DNA of 64,000 nt from Ananas comosus (GCF_001540865.1 NW_017893348.1:42200-106199); one strand, 5' to 3'; positions 1 to 12,093 are shown, numbered from the stretch's first letter. Numbers and translations are program-made. The notes: a model not told the origin generated them from the letters alone.

Positions 1-86
1 TCCCGAGAAGTGAGGTTTAAAGCCGAGCACAAAAACCCGAAGAATCGGATTTTTGGTTAGCTCTCGGGTTGCCTTCAGAGGGCTGC

Positions 87-213
87 GTACCGGTACGGGA
101 GTGATGGCTGTACCGGTACAGCCATCGACTTTGGCCGCTTCTCAGCCAACCCGAGGCTCGGACTGAGCATTTTCGTAGATGGTGTACCGGTACGCGGGCC
201 CGTGTACCGGTAC
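87..213. repeat. GTACCGGTAC palindrome array in the C1 LTR
   Basis: Four copies of the 10-base palindrome GTACCGGTAC start at 87, 110, 184 and 204. The second is the centre of a perfect 24-base palindrome (103-126, half-site GATGGCTGTACC). The array sits about 60-180 bases upstream of the TATA-like box, where LTR U3 enhancers usually lie. Family C2 and the Ty1 family-D LTRs carry the same motif. Confidence 0.85.
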
Positions 214-270
214 GCAGTGCAGATTCTGAGCAGTTTGAATTGCAGGGGGTTTTTCGCAATTGTGGCCTTC

Positions 271-277
271 TATATAG
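271..277 (+). promoter_or_regulatory. Putative TATA box of the C1 LTR
   Basis: TATATAG lies downstream of the palindrome array and upstream of the leader. C2 has CTATTTAAG at the matching place (13209-13217), so an AT-rich core promoter here is plausible. No transcript evidence is available. Confidence 0.5.
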
Positions 278-2508
278 CCACCCACGCCCCTAGGGCTTTC
301 TCCTGAGCTTGCCACAGCAAGAGGAGAGGTAAGGGAACCCTCTTTGATTTCCTTTTGATCTATTTGGATTTTGGTGGGATTTTAAGAGATTAAACCTCTA
401 TTTTTGCTTCTTTTGCTTGATTAGAGGCTTTTCCACCTTTGGGGCTTAGCTTTGGAGCCTTGTTGAGGGGAGATCCTTGGACTTGGAAAGTTTAGAGCTT
501 AGATTGAAGCTTCTAAGAGGTAATCTACTTGCTCTCTCCCTTTAGATATGAATTTTATTGATGGATTCAACATCAAACCCTAGAAATGGAAATTTAGGGT
601 TTATTTGGGCATTTTGCATCTAGGGCTTTTGGACCCAAATTGGTTGGATTAGAACCTTCCTTGGGCTTAGATTGGAAGGGATTTAGCTCTCTTTTGGAGC
701 TTGAGAGAGATTTTCCACACATTGGGTGAGTTTTGGCCCTTTTGTTAAATTTGTTAAAGTTTGATATTATGCGATGATCGTAATGCCCTCGTATCTCTTC
801 GCTGATCACTTTTAGGATATTTTGAGACTCGGGGACAACTTGGTTCGGCGAAACGAGACCCTACGCGACGGTTCGGTGGGTTTGACCTAGCCTACATATG
901 AGAAATTCTCATATATGGTTTCATATGTTCCGTAAAATGGAAAAGCATGCATATTCATACTAAATGTATTTATTATGATTTTTAGAATGCTTAAAATGCA
1001 TATGTTATGTATGATGAAATTTTGGACCTCTATGTAATAGAGAGTTGCTTGAGGGATCTACAGTTGCATTTCGCATTCTTCATGAGACTTGGTTTTATGC
1101 TTCTATAGTGTAAATGGGTTCGGATTCATGCATTTAAACCTAAGTTCACTTGTGACATGAAAATTGATAAGATTCCCATTTAGAAGCTATGTGAATTAGA
1201 GAGCTATTGTCATCAAGCGGCATTGAGCTCAGGACTTGTGTGAACCTAGTGGATAGGGCCATTGAGGGATTTGGAAAACATGTTGAACATCAAATTGCCT
1301 AAGTGTCATCAAGGGGCACTAGGCGTAGCAAATGTTGAAACTTCACATCGTGACTTAGACTAGATCTTCGGGATGCTAGTTATGATACCATGTTAGAGAC
1401 ATGAGGATTGGATATTTGAGACTTGGACTATGCTTGCTTGCCATTTGTGCTCATTCGCACATGCTTGTGAGGGTCGCTCCCTACAAGCCGGCACTCCGGA
1501 GTTAGCCTACGCGACTACGTTCGCTCGTGCGGTATTGAGAAGCCTACGGGGTCGAGTGGGACAGACACATTCCATGAGTAGGGATGTCGGGCTACCACAG
1601 GCACTTAGGCGGCACAAGCCGGACTACCTTTGGTAGGTCCTTAATTGGAAATGGAAATCGACACAGTGTTGAGTTTATTATGATCACTACTTAATAGAGA
1701 ATAGTAGTTGGGTTACTTGGACTTACTTCTAGCATAGTTTGGGGTACTTGGATATACATACATATATGTAGCATGCTAGGAGATGTTGCTTATTGCATTC
1801 ATATATATACATTGTTGCCATGATAAAGCATGATCTTCATAATTTCATAAAGCAAATAATGATTGTTACTTGTGGTTATGTTGGGACGTACTTGTTCATC
1901 ATGAAATAGGTGTACATCATATTTGACACAATGTAGCACCTCAGCATTTTTAATTATGCTTTCATAAATGCAATTTATTCATTACTAATGCTCTTCTCTG
2001 TCTTACCCTTTTCTTTTGGGGCCTAGTGGTGCATTGAGCTGAGGTCAGTAATTGCCCACTGGGAACTATAAATTATAGTTCTCACGCCCTGTGTTTTATG
2101 TTTTCTTTCAGAGCCTTCCACGCCGGGAGAGGCTAGGGACCGTGGGAAGGGAGTTGCTTCGAGCTAGCTTCCTCGAGGACGATTCGATAGGTGGTCTACC
2201 TCTCGTTATTTTATTTTGTGAGAGGTTGAGAGTTTTACCAGTGTATTAGAGACCACCATTTTTGTACTTTTGAGACTCATAGTGTACTACTTATGGTTTC
2301 TTTTATCGTCTAGCTTTATCTCTTTACTTTGGTGTATATGATAGAACTTTACTCGCTCTGATATCCTTAGTTGCTAGTTATTTTACTTCCTTATTTGTTC
2401 TATCTCTTGCTTTACTTTCGCTTTTATTGTAGACGCCTTATATGTGTAGACATATGGCGGGTCTGGGCACGCTACCGGGAGGGCCTCCGCCGGTCCCAGG
2501 GCGTGACA

Positions 2509-5314
2509 TGATTGGAGAGCAAGTTTTCTTTCTCTTTTTCTCTCTTTCTCTCTAGTTCTCACCCCTCACTCCTTTTCTCTTCTAATCTCTCCACAAAAAA
2601 GGATTAATTGGAGAAGAAGTTGGAGTAGAATCCTTGAAAGTTGGAGAGTAGCTTGGAGCTCAAGCTTTCATCTTCTTCCTCTCTATTAGAGAAAGCATTG
2701 GAGGTAAGCTTTGGTAGTAATTATGGTAGATTGCTAAGGAATGATTAGTATGCTCTAGGAATGGGTTTAGAGAGCTCCCTACATGCTAATAACATGTTAA
2801 TTGCATGAATCAAGTTCCAATTTGGTGATTTCTTGCAATAGTAGCATGTTAAGACTCAAATTGGGGTTTTGCAATATGTAGAGGTTTGATCTAAATTGAA
2901 CCTATGCGAACCTAATTGTTAGGTATACGAACGCGCTGGCGAAGTCGGTTCGGCGATACGACGAGGCTATGCGAAGATATTGAAGAAAAGGCCAATTTCG
3001 GTACAGATTGTCGCAGCTCGCGGCGTAAGCTTCCAAAAATCACGAAACCGGAATCGTAGCATCGTGACATCACCTATAGTCTTGGAGCTAAGAGAGTCGG
3101 GGGCATGAAGGATCGCGTGGAGTTCTCGGTGGGTTTGACCTCGCTATGAATGAGAAAATCTCATTTATGTGGATTTAAGTATCGTAAAATAAAAAATCAC
3201 GCATTTTCATGATAGATGCATTATTTGTGAATTTTAGAATGCTTGAAATGCTTATGTTATATACAATGCATTTTCGGACCTCTATGTATTAGAGAGCTTG
3301 CAAGTGAGACTTATGCATGGGTTTAGCATTCTAATTAGGACTTGGAATCATGCTTCATATAGTAGACATGACAAATGTAATATGTCTTGGACATAAATCT
3401 CATTCGACATAGGAGAATGCATTAGGCCATAAAGTGGCTTTGGACTTGAATAACATGTGAGTTAGGGAGCTAATGTCGTAATGCGACATCGGGCTTGAGC
3501 TATGAATGAGCCTAGCAAAGTAATGCCATAGAGAGGCATTAGACTTGAATGATATGTGAATTGTATGTGCATGTTAATATTATGAGAATTATGCTAAGTT
3601 TGTAGTTGCATTGGAAAGTGTATGCATGTAGCATCATGAGAACTATGCTATGTTGATAGTTGTATACGGACGCATTGAAACCATATGTTAGTGGATAGAT
3701 GCAGGTTAATATTTATATGCATTGTGGCATACATACTAGCTACATATTAGCAATGTGAGATCATGTTAGAGAGCATACGTATTAATCTATTATTGATAAG
3801 GTAAGCTAATGTCATAAAGAGGCATTGGGCTTGGAATTGGTATATTAAGCTAATGTCATAAAGCGACATTGAGCTCGGGACATGTATGTAAATAGTAAGC
3901 TAATACCATAAAGAGGCATTAGGCTTGGACTAGATATGGACTTAGCAAGCTAATGTCATAAAGGGACATTAGGCTTGGGGCATGTGTGGACTTAGTAAAC
4001 CTAATGTTATGAAGTGACATTAGTGTTGGAATAAGATTTGGGCATAGTGAGATATAATGCCATAAAGAGGCATTGGACATGGTGAACTTAGTAAGCCTTC
4101 ACTTGAGACATAGACTAGACCCTTGGGGTTACTAGTGAGCATTTCCATGTTAGAGACATGATGACGAGATCTGTGATATAATAACTATAATTACTTGCCA
4201 TTTGTGCTCATACGCACATGCTTGTGGAGGGTCGCTCCCTACAAGCCGGCACTCCGGAGTTGGCCTTTTGCGATGCAGTTCGCGCGTGCGGGATTGAGAC
4301 GCCTGTAGGGTCGCGTGGGACAGTCTCATTGCAGAGTGGGATGACGAGCTACCACCGGCAGCTAGGCGGCGAGGCGCCTGTAGGGTCGGGTGGGACAGTC
4401 TCATTCCTCAAGGGAGAATGTTAGAGCTACCACCGGCAGCTAGGCGGCACAAGTTGGACTACACATGTGTTGGTCCTGGATGAAATTGAATGATCAACTT
4501 TAATCGATTAAATGACAATCACTACTTGATAGTATATCGTAGTTGGATTTAGCTGACATTGGGATTTGTGGTACCCTTAGTTGCCATGATAGTACATACT
4601 AGATATGTATTGAATTTTGGGACATATTGTATACTTGATAGTATTACTTGTTGCATCACAGCTTACTTGGTAGCCATGATAGAGCAAACTTGTTATGTAT
4701 CGGCATATTGGATTCATGATAGAGTAAATGTACTCCATGTTCTTATCATGTATACTTGTGGCATAGTAGTATAGCATTTCATTATATGCTTTTATTTCCG
4801 CAGTTGTTATTTCATTTTCTATATCTGCTCATGACTTGGGCCTAGTGGTGCATTTTGCTAAGGTCGGTAATTTGCCCACTGGGAACTATAAATTATAGTT
4901 CTCACGCCCCCTGTTTTATGTTTTCTTTCAGAGCCTTCCACTCCGGGAGAGGCTCGAGATCGCGGGAAAGGTTTCGCCTCGAGTTAGCTATCGAGGGACT
5001 TGGTGATAGGTGGTCCACCTCTCTTTTGTTTTCTTTTGGAGAGGTTGTGAGAGTTTTGTACCTGGTTATAGAGACCACCCTGTCTTTGTATCTTGAGATT
5101 TATGATGTATTAGTTTACATTCTGCTTTAGTAGTTTAGTTCTCTTTTGACTCTGCTTGTCGATAGAACCTAGCTGTGTTTTTGCTCTGATATCTCTAGAT
5201 ACTTTCTACTTCTTGTTCATTTATTCGATATTGTTGTAGACGCCTTATATGTGCAAACATATGGCGGGTCTGGGCACGCACCGGGCAGGCCTATGCCGGT
5301 TCTCGGGGCGTGAC
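2509..5314 (+). mobile_element. Ty3 LTR, C-like, 5' truncated
   Basis: A second plus-strand LTR ends in TCTCGGGGCGTGACA at 5314. Its 3' third matches family C, including the terminal hairpin at 5238-5271. Its front part (leader and the stretch near 2990-3070) resembles the family-A-like solo LTR at 23460-23530, so it looks mosaic. The U3 is missing because C1 abuts it at 2508/2509. It shows the clearest donor (GAG|GTAAGC, GT at 2704) and acceptor (TTTTCTTTCAG ending 4931) of the leader-intron pattern, and stem-loops at 4456-4476 and 4883-4901. It abuts a reversed pol fragment at 5315, as expected if it once inserted into that element. Confidence 0.7.
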
Positions 5315-6178
5315 AGTATCTCGGTCACGCTCGTCGGCCTCGGCCAATCCTTGATACCTTCAATTTTCCTTGGATCCACAGCTATCCCTGATCCTGAAAT
5401 CACATGGCCCAAAAATGCCACCTCTCTAAGCCAAAATTCACACTTTTTCAGCTTGGCATAGAGCTTCTTTTCCCGAAGCACTTGAAGTACAAGCCTTAAA
5501 TGCTCCTCGTGATCCGCATCACTCCGGGAATACACTAAGATGTCGTCGATGAACACCCCGACAAACTTGTCTAAATAAGGCTTGAAAACACGGTTCATTA
5601 GATCCATAAAAGCTGCCGGGGCATTAGTAAGCCCAAACGGCATAACGGTAAACTCATAATGTCCATACCGTGTTCTAAAAGCCGTCTTCGATAGATCCTC
5701 AGGTCTGATCCTCAACTGGTGATATCCCGATTGCAAGTCGATCTTGGAATACACACAAGATCCCTGGAGCTGATCAAATAGATCATCAATCCTCGGTAAT
5801 GGATACTTGTTCTTGATCGTGACTTTGTTAAGTTCACGATAGTCTATGCACAAATGAAGTGATTCATCATTCTTCTTCACAAATAAGACCGGTGCTCCCC
5901 AAGGCGACACACTCGGTCTCACGAAACCCTTGTCCAGAAGATCCTGTAACTGTGCCTTCAGCTCCTTTAATTCTGCTGGTGCCATCCTATAGGGTGCCTT
6001 TGAGATTGGAGTAGTCCCGGGAATGAGATCTACTACAAACTCAATCTCCCTATCAGGTGGCATGCCTGGAAGCTCCGCTGGAAACACATCTCCAAATTCC
6101 CGCACCACGGGAATATCCTCAATCCTTGGGGCGTCATCCTCACCCCGCAACACAACAGTAGCCAAGTAGGCTACGCAG
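5315..6178 (-). pseudogene. Ty3 pol fragment E1: reverse transcriptase
   Basis: Minus-strand coding for the Ty3 RT that would copy element RNA in virus-like particles. Reading from 6178 leftward, the order is the pre-RT linker ([15 protein letters not shown]), the fingers motif ([12 protein letters not shown]), [13 protein letters not shown] palm residues ([11 protein letters not shown]), [12 protein letters not shown], and the intact catalytic FIDDILVYS. It ends just after the connection motif DWPRPTSV, where the LTR ending at 5314 replaces the RNase H part. At its upstream end the solo LTR 6179-8869 splits it from its own protease, and the reading frame resumes at 8870. It cannot be expressed as it stands. 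RT motifs of this kind are typical of Tekay/Del chromoviruses; that clade call is inference. Confidence 0.88.
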
Positions 6179-8869
6179 TGTAATATACCGTAAATTCGGA
6201 ATATAAATATCGAACTTTACTCAAATTGACCAAAGTGCGAGGACGATACACTTCGGAAAGTCCGAAGATGTTAAAACGATCAAAAGTGCGTTGTGGAAGG
6301 TTCTCGAGAGCTAAAGAATCAAATTCTGCAAAACTGCAGATTTTCAGCTCTCGGGGATTGTTCCCTGATGGGAGAGACCGGTCCGCGAACGCGTATGAAA
6401 TGAGACAGCCGAAAAATCGGCTAAGTCCTGAGAAACTAGCTCTCGGGAACCGGTCCCTGCCTGAGAGACCGGTCCCCGAGAGACCGGTCCCCCAAGGAGA
6501 GACCGGTTGCCCTGCGCGCAACAGCTCTGGCTGCGCGGGGAGAGCCTTCGGGAACCGGTCCCTGAAGGAGAGACCGGTCCCCGCCTGCGCGAACTGCCCA
6601 GTTCGGGTAGTGTATTAAAGTGAAAGTTGAGGGGTTTATTAGCATTTTTGCAACCCATGGGTTATGTTGGGGGCTGAGAGAGCCTTTTCTCTCATTCTCT
6701 CCCTCACACACACTCTCTTCTCTCCCTCTGTCTCTCTAGAAGGCAAAGGAGAAGAAGAAGAAAGAAAGGAAGGAAGGAAAAGAAGGAAAAGAAGGTGAAG
6801 AAGAAGATCAAGTAGTAAGCCTACATCTTCTTCTTCCTCCTTGGAGCAACTTTGGAAAAGCTTTGAGGTAAGCTTTGATCCCAAGTATAGTAAAACCCTA
6901 GAATGAGTTTTGAATAACCTAGAAATGGTTTTAATGGAGTATTTAGAGTCTTTGAAGCTTTCTTTTTGCTTCTTTTGAGATCAAGACCATAGAAATGGTG
7001 AAGCTTGAAGGTGAGCTTCATCACCTCTCATAGTGAAACCCTAAGTAGGGTTTTGATTTGTCTAAAGATGGTTCTAATGGACTTTTTAGAGTATAATGAA
7101 GCTACTTTTGCTTCTCTTTGAGATCAAACCCTAGGTTTGATATGTGTATTGAAGCTAGGGCACCAAAATTGGGGCTTTTGCTCATAGGGATTTCTAAGTG
7201 CAATTGACCCTCTAGAAACCTAATTGGGGGTATTTCCGACGCGTTGGTGTGCTCGGAATAGCATTTCGAAAAGTGTATGTAAAGTCATGGCCAAATAAGC
7301 CTAATTTGGCTTCGTTATGCCGCAGGTAAAGAACGAAGGGTCTAAAAATCCCAAGAAAATCATCGGAGCACCTTTGAAAGCCTACGAGGTGGGTGGTGCT
7401 TCTCAAACTTATTGAACTTCCCTCTATGCCTAATGTGTCATTCGATTGAGCATATGTACCCATATTGTTGTATGCATTTTAGGGTAAAGTAATGCTAAAA
7501 TGTGATGATTGCATGATTGTGAGTACAACGTACCAATGTTATGGTTGAGAACCTTATAAACGTCGAAAACCCTATGTGTATGCATGAGAGAGAAAGTGAG
7601 CACCCAAGGTGAGCAAAAGAACAGAGTGACACTATGACGTAGATCGAGTGGCATTTGATAAAGTTAATGTAAAATGACACTAGAGATAGTGTGAGGAAAA
7701 GAACCAATGTAATGTAAAGAATGATGAAAATGATAATGTGTAAAGTTAAAGTAAAGTGGGGCAATAAGAACAAGAAAAGTAACGAACAAGAATGCTAGAG
7801 CTAGCAGAAGTAAAGAAATGTAAAGAATGTGATTGCACGAGTTTGCAACATAAAGTGACATAAAGAACACTAGAGTTAGTGTAAAGTCAAGATTGAACTT
7901 ATAAATCCTTTGAGTTAAGGATATGATCATACTTGCTATGAGTTCCGTGCTCGAGGGCGGTCGCTCCCCTTCGGGCGATGCGCTCCGGAGTTATGCATCA
8001 CGGGTTGGAGTAAACCCGAAGGACGGTCCTAGCGGGTGAGTTCCTGCGATGATGGACTTAATGTGAAGCAAGTTAATGTGGCGAAACCCCCGGGTTAGCC
8101 TTAAGATTAAAGAACAAAGAGCAAAGAACAAGTGCGAAGAACAAAGAACAAAGAACAAAGAGTAAAGCGAAAAGAACAAAGAATTTGCATAATCTGCATA
8201 TGTTAATGTTGAGCATACTCCTTGCTTTATTGTTCAGGCATATTAGCATCATTTATAGATTGGTTACTATATGCAGCTTATTCTTTCTATTATGCCTGAG
8301 TTAGTCCTAGTGGGAAAGTCGGTGATGTTGAGGCCGAACCCACTGGAAACTTTGTTGTAGTTCTCACCCCACTATTTCCACAGAGCCGGGACTGAGCGAG
8401 CCGGCGAGCGACCGAGGTAAAGGTATCGCGCTTTAGTCAGAGGCCACCAAAGTTGGGTTTCATTTTGTAGTAAAGTACCCTATGATCATCTTTTGTACAT
8501 GATGGTAAATGATGTAAGAAAAGAATGTAAAGCTTATTTTGAGGTAAATGTGATGTAAGAAAGAAATGATGAAATTATGTAATGAAATGCAAAGAATCCT
8601 AAATGTAAGAGATGGATGCAATGTATATGATCTAAAATGAATCATATTACTTGAGAATGTTTACTTGTGTATGTTTAGTTTCCTTTTCTTTCACTAATGG
8701 CTATTGCTTACCCTCGAGTAAGCCGTTTGTGTATGTTTTCGCTAGTGCATTTCTTGTTTGAATTTGTACACGTGATAAGCCTTGGGCGGATAGGGGAAAC
8801 TCTGTCCGTTCGGCGTCTGTTTGATGTGCTCGGGTCGGGCCAAATTGGTATCGGCCTCGGGGCGTGACA
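6179..8869 (+). mobile_element. Solo Ty3 LTR, family B (B1), with 5-bp TSD
   Basis: A complete LTR of 2691 bases runs from TGTAATATACCG to GGGGCGTGACA. It is flanked by identical 5-base duplications CGCAG at 6174-6178 and 8870-8874, so it is a bona fide insertion that lost its internal region by LTR-LTR recombination. It sits within the minus-strand pol of E1. Its parts include a GGACCGGTCC-type palindrome array (about 6370-6590), a CT-rich leader, a possible splice donor (GAG|GTAAGC, GT at 6868), a GGCGAAACC...GGTTAGCC stem-loop (8080-8100), a possible acceptor (TATTTCCACAG ending 8383) and the terminal hairpin 8787-8808. Confidence 0.93.
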
Positions 8870-9405
8870 CGCAGCCTCTACTAATCAACTGCCGAGCTCG
8901 AGAAGAGCTAATCGTCATCGCAAAAAGCGAACTCTGGCATCCTCGGTACACAACCTCCGCCTGCCCCGGCTCTCTAAATGTCACAGTTCGATCCTTACAA
9001 TTGATAGTGGCGTAGAACATAGTCAACCAATCCATGCCCAACACAACATCAAACTCTCCGAGTTTATGCAAGGCTAGCAAGTCCACGGGCATGATCCAAT
9101 CTCCAACCCGAACAGGGCAATTGGGGCAAAACTCCCGAATGTCCAGAGAATGGTCGGGTACAACAACTCGTCCCGGATGCAGCAAGGATACAAGTGGGAT
9201 GCCATGCAAGTCGGCAAACAGCCGGTCTATGAATGAATGCGATGCACCTGTATCGAATAAAGCTCTAACTCGAATACCATAAAGTAAAATGATACCTGCG
9301 ACCACATTCTCGGCTGCCGCCGTCTCCTCAGTCTGGGCCGCGTACATGCGTCCGCTCGGGGCCTGTCGTGACCCCTCCGCCTGCCGCTGAACTGGCGGCC
9401 GTCCT
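8870..9405 (-). pseudogene. Ty3 pol fragment E1: aspartic protease
   Basis: Minus-strand segment with the retropepsin that would cleave Gag-Pol. Visible landmarks, reading right to left, are the linker APSGRMYAAQ, the active site ALFDTGASHSFI, the flap-region motif VGDWIMPVDLL, and DVVLGMDWL. It then runs into the pre-RT motif SSRARQLISRGC. At 8870 it is cut by the solo LTR and continues in frame at 6178. It lies in a different frame from the upstream gag; the change falls near 9400, a frameshift either natural or from decay. Confidence 0.85.
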
Positions 9406-10190
9406 GCTGGTGATGTGCAGAAGATGTCCCCTGACTGGGACCTGGCGATGCTGGTGCAGATGCCGAAGATGGTGCTGGCGATGGACTCCTCGGGCAGTCC
9501 GACTGGAAGTGGCCATCCTGGCCACACAAGAAACACCTGCCCCGGCTGCATGAACACTGTCGCGGGTAGTGGGGACCACCACAGATCACCCAGCGGGGGG
9601 CCTGGCGACGATCGGGTCCTCCTCGCTGAGTAGACGAGCCACGTCCTCGCGACTGGCCCCGTCTCCTAGGGTGCCTCGGTGGCCTCCGTGAGTGCGTCTG
9701 ACTCGCACCCTCAGCCGCGGGCCTCTTTTTCTTCCCTTTCTCTGAGCTCTCGCGACGCTCTTGCAAATCCGCCGCTCCTGCCTCCACTATCAATGCTCGA
9801 TCCACAACCTCCCGGTAGGTCTCGAGGTTGGAGGACTGTACCAACCGAAAGATAGAAGGCCGCAATCCGCGCTAAAAAATGCGGGCCTTGTCCTCATCAT
9901 CCCTCACAACGAACGGTACACAGTGAAGTAGCCGGGAGAACTCCCTCTCGTACTCGGCCACTGTCCGCTCGTCCTGGCGCAAGCTGCGCAAATCCTGCTC
10001 CATCTTCCTCTTGACGCTAGTCGGAAAGTAGTGCGCCAGAAGAAGCTCCTTGAACCTCGTCCAAGTAATCGCTGCCAAGTCGGTGTTGGGGTTGTCCTGG
10101 TTATCCAACCACAAACGGTAGGCCTCGCCGTCGAGAAAGTGAGTGGCGAGCCAAACTTTGTCCCGCTCCTCCACAAAGGTGTCTCGAAAA
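9405..10190 (-). pseudogene. Ty3 gag fragment E1
   Basis: Minus-strand capsid and nucleocapsid sequence. From 10174 leftward it reads DKVWLATHFLDGEAYRLW, then TRFKELLLAHYFP and EYEREFSRLLHCVP, the conserved retrotrans_gag core. A basic linker and one CCHC zinc knuckle follow (CFLCGQDGHFQSDC). An in-frame stop interrupts the core at about 9869-9871. The N-terminal half of gag is missing because the sequence changes abruptly to BAC vector at the HindIII site (10190-10195). The Gag wording differs from E2, E3 and E5, so E1 belongs to another subfamily. Confidence 0.82.
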
Positions 10191-10228
10191 AGCTTGAGTA
10201 TTCTATAGTGTCACCTAAATAGCTTGGN
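10190..10228. other. BAC vector contamination (HindIII/SP6 arm) plus N
   Basis: AAGCTT at 10190-10195 is followed by the cloning-site arm of pBeloBAC11-type vectors. It contains the reverse complement of the SP6 promoter, CTATAGTGTCACCTAAAT, at 10203-10220, then AGCTTGG and an N at 10228. This is a clone end left in the assembly, not plant DNA. The sequences on its two sides should not be taken as neighbours in the genome. Confidence 0.95.
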
Positions 10229-10400
10229 CGAGTGGCATTTGATAAAGTTAATGTAAAATGACACTAGAGATAGTGTGAGGAAAAGAACCAATGTAATGTA
10301 AAGAATGATGAAAATGATAATGTGTAAAGTTAAAGTAAAGTGGGGCAATAAGAACAAGAAAAGTAACGAACAAGAATGCTAGAGCTAGCAGAAGTAAAGA
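10229..10400 (+). repeat. Exact 172-base copy of 7645-7816
   Basis: Starting right after the N, these bases repeat the internal part of the family-B LTR at 7645-7816 without a difference that I can see. The match stops abruptly at 10400. Exact identity next to vector suggests a misplaced read or gap-fill fragment, not a real duplication, though a young LTR copy cannot be excluded. Confidence 0.8.
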
Positions 10401-10577
10401 GCGAATATAAGTCGCGTAGGCTAACTCCGGAGTGCCGGCTTATGGGGAGGGACCCTCACAAGCATGTGCGAATGAGCACAAATGGCAAGCAAGCATAGGC
10501 AATACCTGAAGTATCCAATCATCATGTCTCTAACATGGTATAGTCACTAGCATCCCGAAGATTTAGTTCTAAGTCAC
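10401..10577 (-). mobile_element. Reversed family-C LTR scrap
   Basis: These bases are the reverse complement of the middle of a family-C LTR (compare about 1375-1520). They include the CTCCGGAGT...GAGCGACC-type module near 10425-10455 and the CACAAGCATGTGCGAATG stretch. Both ends are cut. Confidence 0.6.
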
Positions 10578-11109
10578 TGTAATATACTGAAAATTCGGAA
10601 GATAAATATCGAACTTTAGTCAAATTGACCAAAGTGCGAGGATGGAACACTTCGGAAAGTCCGAAGGTATTAAAATGATCGAAAGTGAGTTACGGGAGGT
10701 TTTCGAGAGCTAAAATTGTGGAATCTGCATTCTGCAGGTTTTCAGCTCTCGGGGACCATTCCCTGGTGGGAGAGACCGGTCCCCGAACGCGCATAAAATG
10801 AGACAGCCGAAAAATCGGCTAAGTCCTAAGAAACTAGCTCTCGGGAACCGGTCCCTGCCTGAGAGACCGGTCCCCGAGAGACCGGTCCCCCAAAAAGAGA
10901 CCGATTGCCCTGCGCGCAGCAGCTCTGGCTGCGCGGGGAGAGCCTTCGGGAACTGGTCCCTGAAGGAGAGACCGGTCCCCGCCTGCGCGAACTGCCCAGT
11001 TCAGGCAGTGTATTAAAGTGAAAGTTGAGGGATTTATTTGCATTTTGGCAACCCAATAGCTATGTATGAGGGCAAATGAGATATTTCTCTCATTTCCTCA
11101 CCCTCTCAC
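10578..11109 (+). mobile_element. Family-B LTR, 5' fragment (B2)
   Basis: It begins TGTAATATACTG like the other family-B LTRs and runs through the GGACCGGTCC palindrome array (about 10770-10985) into the U3/leader boundary. It is cut at 11109 by a reversed LTR end. It closely matches 6179-6700 but is clearly a separate copy with scattered substitutions. Confidence 0.8.
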
Positions 11110-12093
11110 TATCACGTCCCGCTATCACCAATTTGGTCGATCCGGGCCCGTACACAGACGCCGAACGGACAGAACCTCCTTTGTCCGTCCAAGGCTCAAC
11201 AACAACGAGTACATGTATAAAGAAATAAACAATTCCCAGGATAACATTTCAATATACATGGCTTGCACGAGGGCAAGCAACAAGCACAAGTGATAGTAAG
11301 TTAGCTATACTGAAAATTCACTGTAATTTAAAACTTTTAAACTGAACCATATAACTGAAACATTTAGTTATTTTCATGCTTTACGTTACATTCAGTACAT
11401 GCCTCTGTACATCAAAATAGATGATACATGAACTCAAAATGGTAACTGCTAAAACTCTGGTGTCAGCTAGCTAAGCTGCGGGGCTCTTGCCACGATCCTC
11501 GGCCACACCGCTCGCACTGGAACCTGTATGGTTAGTGGTATGAGAACTACTGAAAGTTCCCAGTGGGTTCGACCGCCGAATTCGCCGACTCACCCACTAG
11601 GTCTACTCAGGCATATGTAGGCAAGAAAGTAAACAGATAGTAACCAACTATAATATGTAACTACTACAATGCCTGTACAAAGCTAAAAGAACAATATGGA
11701 AAACTGTAAATATGTGCATGCATGCTTTTACTAAATTTACCCAATCATTTGGTTAACCTCTTGGTTAACAATAACTCACTGACACTATCCCAGATATCGG
11801 GGAGACGCAACTTGCACCCGACGGGACTGTCAACTGGGGGAGACGCACCTCCTGGTCCAGTAAAGATGACTACTCTGGAGCTCATCGTTCAAGGAGGAGC
11901 GACCTACCTTGAACCAAACGAATGTGAGTATGATCTGATCCTTCTTTAGAGGATTCAACAATAGACTATGTCACACTTAATTCTAACTAGCTCTTTATGC
12001 TAGTTTCACAATTCCCTTTCTCGATGCTAACTAAATCTCTCTGATTAGAATGTCGCCAAGTTTACTATTGTTATAGTCCATGCATTCATAGGT
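11110..12093 (-). mobile_element. Reversed family-A-like LTR, 3' fragment
   Basis: It starts with a reversed LTR end (TATCACGTCCC, a mutated TGTCACGCCCC), followed by the reversed GTCAAACAGACGCCGAACGG-like segment, here GTACACAGACGCCGAACGG. It then carries the reversed acceptor and hairpin region and the mid-LTR section. It is cut at 12093 by a reversed Ty1 LTR. The rest of the LTR is not found nearby. Confidence 0.6.

Larger units (their letters stand above)
1..2508 (+). mobile_element. Ty3 LTR, family C (C1), 5' end outside window
   Basis: This is the 3' part of a long Ty3-type LTR ending in GGGCGTGACA. Against the full family-C copy at 12801-15292, which starts TGTAGCACACTGG, about the first 110 bases lie upstream of the window. 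In order it holds four GTACCGGTAC palindromes (87-213), a TATA-like box (271-277), a pyrimidine-rich leader, a possible splice donor (GT at 520), the GGTCGCTCC...CTCCGGAGT module (about 1472-1502), a stem-loop at 1621-1640, a second stem-loop at 2063-2081, a possible acceptor ending at 2111, and a terminal hairpin at 2431-2464. No PBS follows, so this is a solo LTR or fragment, apparently inserted in the LTR that resumes at 2509. The family call comes from alignment by eye. Confidence 0.8.

Noticed and set aside
6226..6618. 130-codon plus-strand frame and its mirrors in other LTRs
   Set aside because: They are open frames through the ACCGGT palindrome arrays (recurring 10798-11016, 25333-25791), present on both strands because of the palindromes. 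No protein signature.
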